Origin: Syngnathus acus
Lineage: Eukaryota; Chordata; Actinopteri; Syngnathiformes; Syngnathidae
Reading direction: 5' to 3'
Assembly: GCF_901709675.1 (NCBI RefSeq)
Contig: NC_051108.1
Span: 558,001-622,000 of the forward strand
DNA length: 64,000 nucleotides
The position numbers were made by a program, and so were the translations under genes. Below the pieces are notes generated by a model, which worked only from the letters and a program-made list of their open reading frames with translations, was not told the DNA's origin and did no database searches. Positions 28,846 through 40,720 of this stretch are shown here, piece after piece (positions within the stretch are counted from its first letter, which is position 1; each line of letters starts with the position of its first letter).

Positions 28846-30738
28846 CTACTCGATCAGCTTCTTGGCCTTGAAGAAGCGGCGCAGGTAGAACACCTGCCAC
28901 GTGGCCAGCCCGATCAGGCAGCACATGGAGAAGATGCTGAAGTACAGCACACGCGTGTTGGTAGACTCTGTCGGAGGCAGGAGGGAAAGTCAACATCTCC
29001 TTCGCGAGGACGGACGGGAATGCGTTTTTGTTCAGTTGCAGTCTTTCCCAACGGTTATTGAGCCCAGAACTCGCAGGGCATGCCGGTAGGGCATGCCGGT
29101 AGGGAATCCCTGCGCTAAAGCGATGGACGGATTTACCATTGGTGTCCCTCATCTCCTCCTCTCGCTTCTTCATGTAAGCAAAGTCGTTGACGATGGACTC
29201 GGAAAGGTCCTCCAGTCGCCGCAGCTCCACCTCGAGAGGCTTCAGCTTCTCCACCTTGGCAATCTGCACTCACAAGAAACATTTTTATAAATAAACTCAG
29301 CCTTACCAATTGCAATCAAGCCAACACTCGTTCTTACGTAGTTCATCCAGTAGGTGTCAGTCTAAGACTTGGTGGGCACAATGAAAGCGTCCAACCAAAA
29401 CGACAACAATTAGGAATCTATTAATGCAGCTCCTCGATAGGAATAAAATATGTACAAGACATTTTTGCCACATTTATCATGCTTTTTTTTATTTTTTTAT
29501 TAAAGTCCATGCTGACAGATGACAGTTGAGGTGGTCTTTGTGAGCTGGGGCCGCAGGGTTTGCGCCACAATTCCCAGCATTGCTTCTGTGTGCTTATTAT
29601 CGAGCGCAGTGCGAAAACACAACAGGGCTCGTAGAAGTATTTACGAAGCAAGTACCTCCTCATAGTTCTTGGCCTCCACGCCATGCTTCATGTCCAAGTT
29701 GACCAATTGGTCCTGCACTCTTCCGGTTCCTTGACAGAAAGGCAGCAAACAAATATCAATGTTAGGACTTGCTCAAAAGTAGTAGTCGCGTTATTTTATC
29801 AACTTGAAACTTACCCATGGGGGACTTGCTCTCAAAGCACACCTCAAACATTTCATAGTCCTCTGTGGTGAACGCAAACTTCCCTTTGATGGCATCGTCC
29901 TTGCTGTAGAGCAAATGGCTGGCAGAATCTGTGATCTATGACAAAAAGATTTGGACCATTTTTGGGGGTGGGGGACTGTCCATAAATCGAGGCTCACCAA
30001 TCGTATTCAAATTGCGAGCTACCAGTTTGACACACACTTCAGAAATAACAAATGTGCTCAGATGACACTAAGAATGACTTTACATTCATTACAAACAAGT
30101 CAATAAGGACATCGAGCTGTGCGATGACTGACCATGTTAACGACTTCTCAGAACAACCAAGCTTGTGAGAATAAACTTTTATAGTTTGTTTGACTTGAGC
30201 GTCATCGCATTCCCTGTTGGCGTATAGCAGCATGCTAACGTTAGCAGCGCGGCACGTTAAGAGTGACGTGTAACAGCCGGCGGAGCAAAACAAACATTAC
30301 CTACCCGCACATAAGCTACTCATTTTAATATTAGCATAAAACCGCCTTTCACAAAGCCACTGTGATGTCGAAGTAGCGGTTGACGACATTTAGCATGAAC
30401 TAATTAGCTTCTTTAAACCAGGAAGTCGTCCTTTTGGGGCCCGCGAGTCCAGACGATGACAGAAACAATCGACCTTAAATTGTGACTCCAAAGTTAATAA
30501 AAATGTGCTTCCGTCGATCCGTGGCCTTCGTCGGACGAGCCGGATATTCGGCGTGGCTCACCTTCAGGTTGGTTTTGGTGTTCGGCTGCTCGCTTATCTC
30601 GTACTCCCCGGTGACCAGCACATCCTTGTGGATCTCCTCCCGCAAGCACTTCCTCGAGTTGACCGGCAGGAAGAAGGAGATGGACGACGTCAATTCGACG
30701 AGAACTGGTAAGAGCAGGAACGTCGCGAACCGAGCCAT
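28846..30738 (-). CDS. tmed10: TMED10 (p24 delta/TMP21), secretory pathway cargo receptor
   Basis: Type I membrane protein of the p24 family that cycles between ER and Golgi and sorts GPI-anchored and other cargo into COPI/COPII vesicles. Five exons join to 206 residues plus stop (human 219): 30738-30562, 29935-29815, 29729-29656, 29263-29137, 28967-28846. Visible parts are a signal peptide ([21 protein letters not shown]), a luminal GOLD domain with paired cysteines (RKCLREE and [10 protein letters not shown]), a coiled coil ([18 protein letters not shown]), one transmembrane segment ([20 protein letters not shown]), and a cytoplasmic tail FFKAKKLIE that contains the FF COPII signal and a dilysine COPI signal. 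All junction phases agree. The start is the first ATG, immediately followed by the hydrophobic leader. Confidence 0.96.
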
Positions 30739-32435
30739 GGCTGGGAACCTTTCTCACAGGCCGAGCAACCAACCAGCCACTGCCAGCTAGCTCGTCCGCT
30801 TAACAGCTTCCTGCTTCGGCGAAACGAAACCAGTTTGCTGCGGGCAGCAGCGACGCTACGAGCTCGGAGGGGGTAACTGCACGTACACGTCACATTTTGA
30901 CACATGAAAAAGTGGAACGCAATAATGACGTAAAAAAAGAGGATATTTAATACTTTTCTTAAAATAACATTATTTTACGAGATGTTCAAATAGATCTATC
31001 TTTAAAAAAGGTACATTTCTAAATATATGTTTTTTTCTAGATAGTCAAACTGGTCAATTTGTCGGGGGTCAATAGAGCAGGTGTGCGTGTGTGTTGAATG
31101 AAATAAACACTTTGGCAAAACCTTTTCTATTTATTTATTTATTTTGGAAAATTATTAGAGTGTATACAATCTGTATATTTGTTTCCATTTATGAATATTT
31201 CCATTTCTTCAATAATCTGGCTGGGCTTCCGGCCACCAAGCTTTTTTACTTGGAGTCAGTGTATGTGGCAGGATAGAAAACCGTGTTAAATATTAACTCC
31301 ATCTGGGTCACAGACATTTTATACAAACAATAAATCTCTTATCGCTCACTTATTGCTCCACAACTGTGTCCAGTGCCACTCTCTGTCCTCCTAATTGCTC
31401 ACGATCACGTTTAAAAGCAACGGCAGGGAGGGTGTCATTCAAAGCATCCCACCATTCGCTGCGACTTCTCTGCCGGCAGCTCACACACGAGCCGGTTACA
31501 TAAAAATGGTCCAGTTTCCACGGAGACATCGTCGCTCCTGAGCCCACCGGACGAGGCGGGGATACCGAGTGGCGCAAGAACGACAATTATTGGATGGAGA
31601 AATCTCCCCGGTGTCGCAGCTCGGTGCGTCAAATGGCTTCTAAGAATAGCAACCTCCTCGACGCCACCCAGATGGACTTCCAAGAATAACAGTGGTACAA
31701 TTCCCCCCCTCCCCAAAACATGCCAGACGTCAGCAGATGTGAGCCACTTAAGAAGCATCGGATGGAGTTTTGGCTGTTTCATAATCTTTATCTATCAATG
31801 AAACTTGGAACTGACGTGGCAATGACGTGACCTACTTTCTCAGAGCACAAAGATAAAGATTCCCTGAATGTGGCCGGGTGACGCAAGGCGGCGGCACGCC
31901 CCGCCCCTTGACGCTGATCGCTGTCAATTATTGAGATCATCAAATTGTGTACGCCAATCGCACAAAGATGAGGGGAATGTTTGACTCTTCAGAGTGGAAC
32001 AGGATATGATCTTCTGTCACGCCGGTTTGGCTTCCAAGCCATTCCAGTCCTGTCAAATGCAGTACATTTCCACAAAAGGGAATTTATGCAGTCAATTGAT
32101 TTGGCAGTTAGTAAAGCTACGTGTCTGTCAGCTCGATGAGTATGTCACTATGCATAAAAAGTCTTGACATCTTACAATTTGAGACAAGCAAGCTCTCAAA
32201 TGACATGCAACAAAAGTTTCACCTTATTTATTTTTGAATGAATGTTTCATTCAATTTTTAGTCTTTGGGGAAATCGTGTGGTATGTGCCCTAGCACCCTC
32301 TATTGACCACTCATTAGCATTTTTGTTGGTTTGTTTTCATGTTCAAAACGTCCAAACTAAAACCAGACCTTTTTTTTTTTTGCTTTGGACTGACGTTTCG
32401 GTACTTGTGCTTACGTGCAGAAGTGTACGTCTGTG

Positions 32436-32475
<40 letters not shown>

Positions 32476-34694
32476 GCTGGCTGGCTGGCTGGCACGTCTC
32501 AAGTGTTCTATTCAAAGCATCTCAGGTTGGCATGTGGGTGAACCTGCCTGTTTCATCGCCATCGTCATCACCATCCAGTCTACCTCACAACAACATCATC
32601 GCCCTCCTCCTCCTCTTCTTCCCCATCGCCTTGGTTGCCTCCCTCCTTCCCTCCCCTGGGCTGTGAAGCCGACGCGTTTTGGCGTCATAGTGGTCTAATT
32701 TTACCGCTGTTGATGCTGATGTTATGAAAAAAGAGGCACCTGCTATTTCTGCTGCTATAGCCCTCCATCCTCACGGGGGGTTGTGAGGAATATTAATAGA
32801 CGCATATTAGGCACGTAGCATCTTTTGTTGAGAGGATGGGGGGCAGAGAGTCACTGCGCGGCTCTTATGCAACGGCTAATAACACGTCCGGGCTACGCCA
32901 GTGCATCACTGCCAAGACCGAAGCCGGCTGAATTGGTGTCATTTGCGGAAATTTCCACGCCAGTCGCGCTTGAACAATAGCTGGGTGTGTGAGGGTGATA
33001 ACGTTCCTTACACGCACTCACACACGCCTTATTAGGCAAGCCGCCGCTCTTACACTGGGAAAAAAAATGCTCATGATTCAATGAATAAATGATAATTGCA
33101 CAGAAAGGAAGGGTGGGGACTGGGGAGGGAGGATTAGGCGTTGCGTCATTTGCGCACGCTATTACTGTGGTAGATTGCTGGAAGTTGTTTTTTTTTTTAA
33201 CACGCTTTTTAAAATGTGACAAAACCTTAAAGTACAACTTTGACACACACGGAGCAGCAGAACATAGAGCAATGTATTCATTTAACAAAACACACTTTTC
33301 AAAGCACGGTAAACATCCATAAATTGCAAGCAACAAATTGTATCGAAAATACGACATGAATCGTAACGTTTCACATCAATATTCCAGGCAAAAAATGTCC
33401 TCGAAATACAGACTCACCAAAAATGACAAATCAAGTGCTCTTCTTCGGTGGGCGTGTCCGCTGGATCCTCTGAAACCGCGCCCGGCCGGCTCAACTGTGA
33501 ACTGTCAATCAAATAGCACTATTATGACAACCTGTAAAAAATACACTTCGCTTTATACGCTACACTTTTAAATGACACTAGCCAGCAACACGGAGATTCG
33601 AGGGAATTATTTAACCATAAACTTTACTAAGACTGTTGCTATCGAATGTAAGTGCAAACAGTGCTCCACCGTATAAGCACTGTTGTCCGTGCCAAAAGTG
33701 ACATTTTGAAATGTATTTGAACACAAAATCATTTATTTCACATCATTTCATGTTATGCCAATAAGGCACATAAATCAACATGTTGAAGTCACATTTGTTT
33801 TGGACGTGTGCTTTAGTTTGTGCAAAGCTGCGTTTGCGTGCATTATGAAGCAATTTTCGGTGCACCGTGGAGTTTTGCTTGATGTATTGCGAGCGAGGAG
33901 GCTTTCCAGTGAGGTTTTTGCTAAATTGCAAATTTGTGGTCGAGATGCAAACGACGTCGCTTTCGGATCCTCTCTGTTGCACAAGCTACCACGAAGCTAC
34001 CTACCATGTTCCCCCCTATAATTTGTCACCTTTTGTACCGTTTCCGTGCAATTTGATTGGGATTGACGATACGAGAGGTGAAGCTCGAAATGGTCACCTT
34101 TGAATGCGTTTTGAGGCCGCCTCTGGGAACGTTTCAACGCTAGTCCAAACCGGCTTGCTCGAAGTCTCCATTTGGTCACGGAAGTGTGACGCCATCTCGC
34201 CGCGCTCAGCATTCGGAGGAAAAAAAACAAAAAAAAAACACTGACGTCAGAGTTGTGTGACTTGTGGCACAGTTAACCTTGGCAACAGAAAGTACATGAA
34301 AAGAATCAACAGAACAAATGGGTAACACTGGAAAACATATTGTATCATCATTTACTTTGGCAAACATTTGGTCTGATTTGAACTCCTGTATAGCAGACGT
34401 TTAAAATGTCTGGAACTATACAGGTTGTTTTTAAAGAGTCGAAAAAATCTAAACATCTATCCTGATATACTGTTAAATAATTTTCTTACATGTAAATCTT
34501 AAAATAGTTCAAAAATATATCCTCGAAATGTATTTCAAAATAACTGAATTTAAAAAACGAAATATATATATCTCAACGGTGTCATTATAAACAAGTTGAA
34601 TGTCTGCAGCATAACCTTTCGATTCCAAAGATGAGGTGCATACCTAATAAAAGGTATGTGAGCATACAAACGCCACCAGACCAAAGTGTCAATT
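30739..34694. other. Intergenic DNA between tmed10 and fos
   Basis: About 4 kb without a recognised gene. It has an AT-rich start, a CCTG/GGCT microsatellite at 32435-32492 and scattered short open frames with no protein resemblance. A non-repetitive stretch at about 31850-32000 (for example GATCGCTGTCAATTATTGAG) has the look of a conserved non-coding element but cannot be judged without alignment. Confidence 0.5.
32435..32492. repeat. (CCTG)n followed by (GGCT)n microsatellite
   Basis: About ten CCTG units run directly into four GGCT units, making an imperfect inverted tetranucleotide tract. Confidence 0.9.
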
Positions 34695-34720
34695 TAAAAA
34701 TCGCTAAGAGTTTATTTACA

Positions 34721-34779
<59 letters not shown>

Positions 34780-35218
34780 CAAACATTGACATTGACTTGT
34801 TTGCTTCTGTTGTAAAAAAATAAAGTCAAATCTCATAAATGAATTCCCCAAAATCAGAAAAACTTGTGTTGTTTTCACAGAAAACCTTCATATGCATTAT
34901 AACGTTCAGGACAGAGCACCTGTACCAATGGTTGAAGTTGTCAGTTTTTTTTTACTATTGCTCCTCGGACAGGAAACACTACGACGACAACGAAGACAGA
35001 GACGACTCTCGGTTATGCAGCACCATTAGAAAACAGATCGTACAAGAATTTGTAGGTTACTTGGTGGTAGTGAAACATGCTACATGTAAAAAGGCAAGTC
35101 ATAGCATAAATAATTGTCCGTAGCTCTGTGATGGAGAGAGACCATGTGCTCTTTTGGAAGTCAAGTAGGGACAGAGGGGCTTCTGAGTCGCCGTAACTCC
35201 CAAGAGTCTCCAGAGGTC
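34695..35218 (-). other. fos: fos 3' UTR with AU-rich elements
   Basis: After the fos stop on the minus strand there are AU-rich stretches (ATTATTTATG near 35108, CATTTATG and CTTTATTTTTTTAC near 34818-34845) like the destabilising elements of immediate-early mRNAs. An AATAAA at 34711-34716 is the probable polyadenylation signal. A (TA)n tract sits just before that signal. Confidence 0.5.
34723..34779. repeat. (TA)n microsatellite
   Basis: 56 bases of perfect TA repeat, lying inside the predicted fos 3' UTR a few bases upstream of its polyadenylation signal. Confidence 0.95.
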
Positions 35219-36920
35219 TTAAAGGGCCAGCAGTGTGGGCGAGTTGAGCGAGTCGGACGACTGCTCGTTGCCGCTGCTCCCCCGCCTGTGGGCCGCTCCG
35301 CAGCCAGGGAAGGAGTCAGCCTCGGGGAAGGTGAACATGAAGGAGGACGTGAAGGTGGTGCCGGTCGGCGTGCAGGTGACCACCGGCGTGCACAGCGGCA
35401 GCTCAAAGTCACCGCTGGTCACCGACGGGTGCAGCTGCTCCCAGTCCTGAGCGCCACCGGACAGGTCCACCTCGGGGACCGAGCGCTCCACCTCCGTCTT
35501 GCTCAGCAGGTCCAGGGACTCGTCCAGTACCGAAGCGTCCAGGTCGCTCAGTTTGATCGCGCCGCCGGATGCGGCGGTGCCGGCAGACAGGCCGGAGAAG
35601 AGCGAGTTGGAGACGGCGGGGGGCTCGGCGGAGACGCACGAGCGGGCCGGCGAGACCGATGCCCGAGGGAAGTCAGAGTCCAGCTCGGCGGGAACTTTGC
35701 AGAAGGGCCGGTGGGCGGCCAGGATGAACTCCAGACGTTCCTTCTCCTTGAGGAGGTTGGCAATGTCGTTCTGAATGCTAGACTTCTCGTCCTCCAACTG
35801 ATCCGTTTCCTGAGAAGACGTAAAAGAGGAGAGGAATCAGTGCCGGAAATTGCAATCTTGGGTTGCTGTGGGCGTGACATGAGTGACTGGAGCCAGATTG
35901 GCCGCTTAGTTTGTATGTGAGCATCTGGCTGTGAACTGTGGCCAACAGCAGCTGTTTGCCAGCGTTATCGAGTGTATTCCAAGTCAGTCCCAAGTGAGGC
36001 AGATACTTACAGCTTGGAGCGTGTCGGTAAGCTCCTGCCTCCTGTTGCGGCATTTGGCGGCCGCCTGCTTGTTTCTCTCCCGGCGAATCTTTCTTTTTGC
36101 TTCCTCCTCGGCTGAAATCTGCAAGAATTGAAAGACAAAGTTAACCCGTGTGTTCATGGACAAGAAAATGCACATTTTCAAGACATCTGATGAAATAATA
36201 ACCAGAGTGAAATATTCACCTCTTCCATCCTGCCTCTCTTGGTGGTGCTGTGAGGGCGGGATGCCGACACCTTCACCGCCCCCCTGGGGTAGGCCGGGCT
36301 GGGCCTGGAGGTGGAGGAGTGTCCCCTGTGCGAGGGGGCCACCGAGGAGATGAGCGGCTGCACCATCCACTGCAGGTCAGGGCTGCTGGAGATGGCCGTC
36401 ACCGTGGGGACGAACGAGGCACTCAAGGTGGTCAGCTCGGTGTAATCCTGCAGAGGGGCAAGAAAAATGGACGTCAGCGCAGTTCCAGGAGGGAGAATGA
36501 TGTTTTGTAGCCAATACTTTTGTCAAACATCAAACTTGTATGTTTGTCAAAAACGAGACCGGTTTTATTCCTAAAAAGCAAGCGTATTTAATAAATACTA
36601 CTGTCAGCCACTACGACATAAGGCACTCTTTCGACATTAACACTTCAATTGCATCATGATTCCAATAAAATGCACTATGCATCAGAGTTCAGATTCATAT
36701 TTGCATTTGAACACATGTGAACTGCTCAAACGCTCCATTGTTATCATGATTTATTTTGGAAGCAAACGCGTACCTGAGATTGTGGCGAGCCCATGCTGGA
36801 GTAGGATCCGGCTGGGGACGCTTGGTAGTAGCCGACGTTGCTGTTGCTGTCAGCGGCCGGGGACGCGGTGCTGCACCGGGAGGAGGAGTCGCACTCCGGC
36901 TTGAAAACGTTGAACATCAT
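35219..36920 (-). CDS. fos: c-Fos, bZIP subunit of AP-1
   Basis: Immediate-early transcription factor that dimerises with Jun proteins and binds TGA(C/G)TCA sites in the nucleus. Four exons, as in vertebrate FOS: 36920-36774 ([20 protein letters not shown]), 36447-36220 (conserved [20 protein letters not shown]), 36118-36011 (basic region [20 protein letters not shown]), 35809-35219 (leucine zipper, [16 protein letters not shown]-terminus [12 protein letters not shown]). Total 357 residues plus stop (human 380). The basic region has the family NxxAAxxCR signature, with Gln in place of the usual Met (NKQAAAKCR) and RRQ for RRR. The start is the first of two adjacent ATGs, as in other c-Fos proteins. 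Teleosts have fosaa and fosab; the [12 protein letters not shown] and SPQSQ segments resemble fosab, but this is not decided. Confidence 0.96.
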
Positions 36921-37098
36921 CGCTCCAAATTCCCAAGTTCAAAAGGAAAGCGTGAGGAAATCCCTGCCACCAAAGGCTTGCAAAGGTAGAATGGATCGAA
37001 CGAATACAATCAAATGACAGCAGCTCCAAAGGCTTGTTTGGTCTTGCTGTCTCGCCGAGCAGTTGAGCGTGTACTGACAGGCAAGGCTGCTAGCAGCT

Positions 37099-37134
37099 CT
37101 TTTATAGTCTGCGACCGGGCCGCTCGTGACGTCA
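37099..37134 (-). promoter_or_regulatory. fos: fos core promoter: TATA box and palindromic CRE
   Basis: On the minus strand TATAAAAG (37106-37099) lies about 180 bases upstream of the ATG. A perfect CRE TGACGTCA (37127-37134) sits about 20 bases upstream of it, the spacing known from mammalian c-fos (CRE near -60, TATA near -30). Transcription should start near 37075. CREB/ATF binding is inferred. Confidence 0.8.
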
Positions 37135-37360
37135 CGGGGGCGAGGGGGAGACACCGAGGGTGGAAAAGACAGAAACGCGGAAGAAAACGTCACGCTATCA
37201 GAACACAAGACCTCTTAAAATACGTCTACCGTTCAAAAGAAGTAGCAGTTAGTGAAATGTAAAGGATAATTATGGCAAAAAGTCCACATTTTGACAAGAG
37301 TGTTCCTCCCGCTATCAAAGAATGGAAGATTCCGCTCCGGGATCCCCTGTACGTAATTTT

Positions 37361-37380
37361 CCAAATATGGCGCATCCTGT
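37361..37380 (-). promoter_or_regulatory. fos: fos serum response element (ETS + CArG)
   Basis: On the minus strand the string ACAGGATGCGCCATATTTGG combines an ETS/TCF core with a perfect CArG box (CC, six A/T, GG; 37361-37370). It nearly matches the mammalian c-fos SRE and lies at the equivalent distance, about 290 bases upstream of the inferred start. SRF with Elk-type factors would be expected to bind. Confidence 0.85.
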
Positions 37381-38299
37381 AAAAAGGGGCGGGCTCTGAT
37401 GGTAAACCAGAGAGCTGGCCGCCGTGACGTTACGTAAGGCAACAAACACTCAACTTGTGAAAACGCAACAACTACCAAAGCACAATGGGCGGCCGGGCGA
37501 GAAGTGAAGTGAAGGACGTGATGCAACGAAAACACGACTGACAGCACAATCTTTTGTTGTTGCCTTTTGAACGGCTTGTTCTCAACTACGGAGTGACCCG
37601 GTTTCTTTTATATAGTCAGACAAACGTCAGCCGGTGGATAAAAAGGAGCGTAGATATTTGAACATCATATCTATAAACGTGGATATTTTTGTGATGCTTA
37701 GCATATTTTTTAAAGTAAATTTAATCTTTCCTCCTTTTGCCCTAAAACAACTCCTATACGCTACATTTAATGCCAATAATCTTTTACCTTGTCTTTAATT
37801 GAGAAAAAAATATAGGCAACAAGGTAGAAGAGTGGTCTTCCTAATTGTCAGTGGCTCTTTGATGACTGAGATTTAGTGATGGAAATGAATGTGTAAAGTT
37901 ATGGACCAACCTCAACAAAGAAACAAAAGCGCCCATGAATTTGTGAAATCAAATGTATCCATTTAAAGTTGGTTAATCCGTGACAAAGGTCATTCAGAAG
38001 ATGATGGTAAACTCAAGTCATTAGAACAGAAACACAAACAAGTAAAACACAGCAGTGTCTTGAAATATGATCTTAATTTGACCAAAATGGTGACTTAAAA
38101 TTCTCGTATATTTACCCTGATAAATGAATGGAAGAGATTTGAATGTGCAAATCTTTGGCCTGTGGGTGCCATTTTTCGCTTACGTGTTAGCATTGAGCAA
38201 GCGGGGCATACCTAAGGTAAAGTTGTTTGGTATGTCAATTTGTCGACTTCCAATCAATTTTTGAACGAGTGTTGTTAGTCACCTAAATGTTGAACAGAG

Positions 38300-38372
38300 G
38301 CTGTGATGTACCGAAGTCAAATTCCTTGTCTGGCACGCCCAAACATGGCCAATAAAAATTCTTGAATCTTGA
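38300..38372 (+). mobile_element. Retroposon 3' tail (L2/CR1-like)
   Basis: Contains GTCAAATTCCTTGTCTGGCA, GGCCAATAAAAATTCTTGAA and a short TTGAATC repeat, the familiar ending of many fish L2/CR1-type elements. Only the tail remains. Confidence 0.5.
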
Positions 38373-38620
38373 AATGCTGACGCGCAAAGCAGGCCATCCG
38401 TTTGCGTGTGGTGTGTTGCATGTTCCAAGCCCCGGGGCGGTGCTCGTACTTTTCGCTCAAACGGGCGTGTCGCACTTGCAGAACAAGATGGTTGTGTGTG
38501 TAAATGTGGGCGAGTACTTTTCCAGGTGTTCCCTGAGAAGGACAGGAGGGAATCCTGTGACCTCTCCCCTTCTCACCTGCATGGAGGACAGACAGGTAGA
38601 ACAAGGGCATTGTGCTTTGA

Positions 38621-38657
38621 CAACCAACCAACCAACCAACCAACCAACCAACCAACC
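38621..38657. repeat. (CCAA)n microsatellite
   Basis: About nine perfect ACCA/CCAA units in the fos upstream interval. Confidence 0.9.
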
Positions 38658-39465
38658 GCTATTGTCATTGCCACGAGCGAGCGACCTCCCTTCACGTGAA
38701 GGATTTTACGTGCTGACACAATCATGTTTTACAACACTTCCAGCGAATGCGGAACGAGGTCATAGTTCAGTTTATGCTCATTATTCATTATGTGTTAATG
38801 CAATTTATGATGTAATAGTAACTCCACGAGACAGAGTATAAACGCTGAAAACAAGTTTAGAATGTGCATTATTGACGATATCACGCCGCTTGAAAGCTTT
38901 GTGTGTTTTCTTTCCCGCGCTGGTTGTTGTTGTTGAATATTCCCGATCGCCATGGCAACACTCCACCCCTTTCGCGGTAGTGACGTAATCGTTTCGTAGG
39001 GCAACTGAGATTATTTATGTCAACAAAGTGGCATTGCTCGACGGCAGGAAAAAAGGACCAGACTCCTCCTCGCTCCGGCGGGGTTTGTACTCAGTGACGT
39101 CAGGGGCGAAGCTTCCAGAAAGACGGCAGAGTGAGACCTCATGCGTGGATTCCTGTCTGTGAGCGTCGTGGCTGAAATAGGACACCTCTGCAGGCGATGC
39201 GAGCGTGCCATCTTCTCGTATTTGGTTTGGGTCGCTTGGTTGGCAAATATATTGCATAATTGCATCTTCCATGACATTCGGCGTTACGTGCTGCCATTTG
39301 TTTGGTTTTATTTTCAAGTCCTAAATCAACCAATGCGCTGATGTTGCCGAGTTAAAAATAGCCTTTTTCGGAGGTGAACTTTGAACTCCCTGGCTAATGA
39401 TGTGCCAGTAAATAAGCCCGACCCCTCCCTGGCAGAAGCGGCTGCCGGGAAGCCCAAGAGGCCCC

Positions 39466-39520
39466 CTTTCCTTTCCTTTCCTTTCCTTTCCTTTCCTTTC
39501 CTTTCCTTTCCTTTCCTTTC
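39466..39520. repeat. (CTTTC)n pentanucleotide microsatellite
   Basis: About eleven perfect CTTTC units located between the two MEF2 motifs of the fos intergenic interval. Confidence 0.95.
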
Positions 39521-39689
39521 ACAATGCCCCGCTTTCGCTTTCCCCGACTACCGGTCACTCCAATGGCTCTGTGATGTCATCAGCGACCTAAAAATAGCCC
39601 GTAGAAATCACATAAATGAAGTCAGGGGACCCATTTTGGTTTTCGACTTTGTTGTATTGTTCTACTACTGTATTTATTCATTTGTGGTT

Positions 39690-39775
39690 TCATTGACTGG
39701 TTTTCACTGACAAGCGCTTTGTGACAGCTCAAGCTGTTGTGAAATGCGCTCTATAAAGTTGTATTATTTCACAAT
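39690..39775 (+). mobile_element. SINE/LINE 3' tail fragment
   Basis: Contains CAAGCGCTTTGTGACAG and GAAATGCGCTCTATAAAGTT followed by TATTATTT, matching the common fish retroposon ending (AAGCGCT..TATAAA..TTATT). Boundaries are approximate. Confidence 0.4.
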
Positions 39776-40213
39776 CTTGCTAAGAAACACTTTGTATTCA
39801 GGCACTAATGAATAAAACTTCGACAGGGTTTTGGCTTGGTGCCATCTTATCATTTCTGCAGGACTAGGAGTAGAATTTGATTTACTGCGAATAATATACA
39901 GCGTTTGAGGCAAGAAAATGTCTTTTTTTGCTTGCATTTTAAAGTCTCATTCGTAGACTGCATTCAAATTTAACAAGGTTTTTACCACTCCAAAATATCT
40001 GCAAAAGTGGACTTGCATCTCTGATTATAAAAATACAGTAACAATTTGTTGCCAGTGTAACATGGGTGACGTAATGGGCGTTTAATTTCTTCATTGAGTG
40101 CTAAAAACCGAAATAAATCACTAACGGTCAATTAACAAAATCCCCCCCCCCCCTCTCTGTTGCGTCTGGAGCCGTCCCAAGCGCCCCCTGCCTGCGCTTG
40201 TGCGTCCCTGTTC

Positions 40214-40233
40214 ACCGGAAATGCCATATATGG
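40214..40233 (+). promoter_or_regulatory. Second ETS+CArG serum response element
   Basis: ACCGGAAATGCCATATATGG places an ETS core directly 5' of a perfect CArG box (40224-40233), the same layout as the c-fos SRE but in the orientation of the plus-strand paralogue. It lies about 600 bases upstream of that gene's TATA box. Confidence 0.7.
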
Positions 40234-40720
40234 CGCAGAGGGTATTTTTGTTTCTTTTTTTGTTGACGATCTGTCGTTTTGATCAGATGCACAGACGTAA
40301 AAGACAACACGAATTGTATCTAATTTAGGCACCTTTTTATATAAATAAAGATTGAATGAAAAAAAACCCGGCTAATAATGAGCACGTGAGCGCTGTGCCT
40401 CGTTGCATAAGCCAGCTGTGCAAAATGACGGTTGCACAAGCTGACTGAGCAAAAATAATGTTCTTGTTGAAAAGAAGGGATTGCTATCTTATTTCTGAGG
40501 ACACGTTCTCATAAAACGAATATAAAAAAAAAAAACGGGCCACGGGTCACGTTGCAGGTATGATCCAGTAGCTGCATGCGTTCAATGACGTCGTTCATTC
40601 ATGACGTGCTGATGCGTGGGGTGCCGCCTCGAACAAGACTGTTCTACTTCCATCATTTGCATTCATCAAAACATATTTTCATTGGATTATCATTGATTGT
40701 GGATTTATGATTGTTACTTT

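Noticed and set aside
30494-30790. Open frames on both strands overlapping tmed10 exon 1
   Set aside because: Shadows of the tmed10 coding exon; only the 30738 start gives a signal peptide and continues in phase.
31435-31782. 115-codon minus-strand frame between tmed10 and fos
   Set aside because: No protein resemblance, no splice context and composition typical of intergenic DNA.
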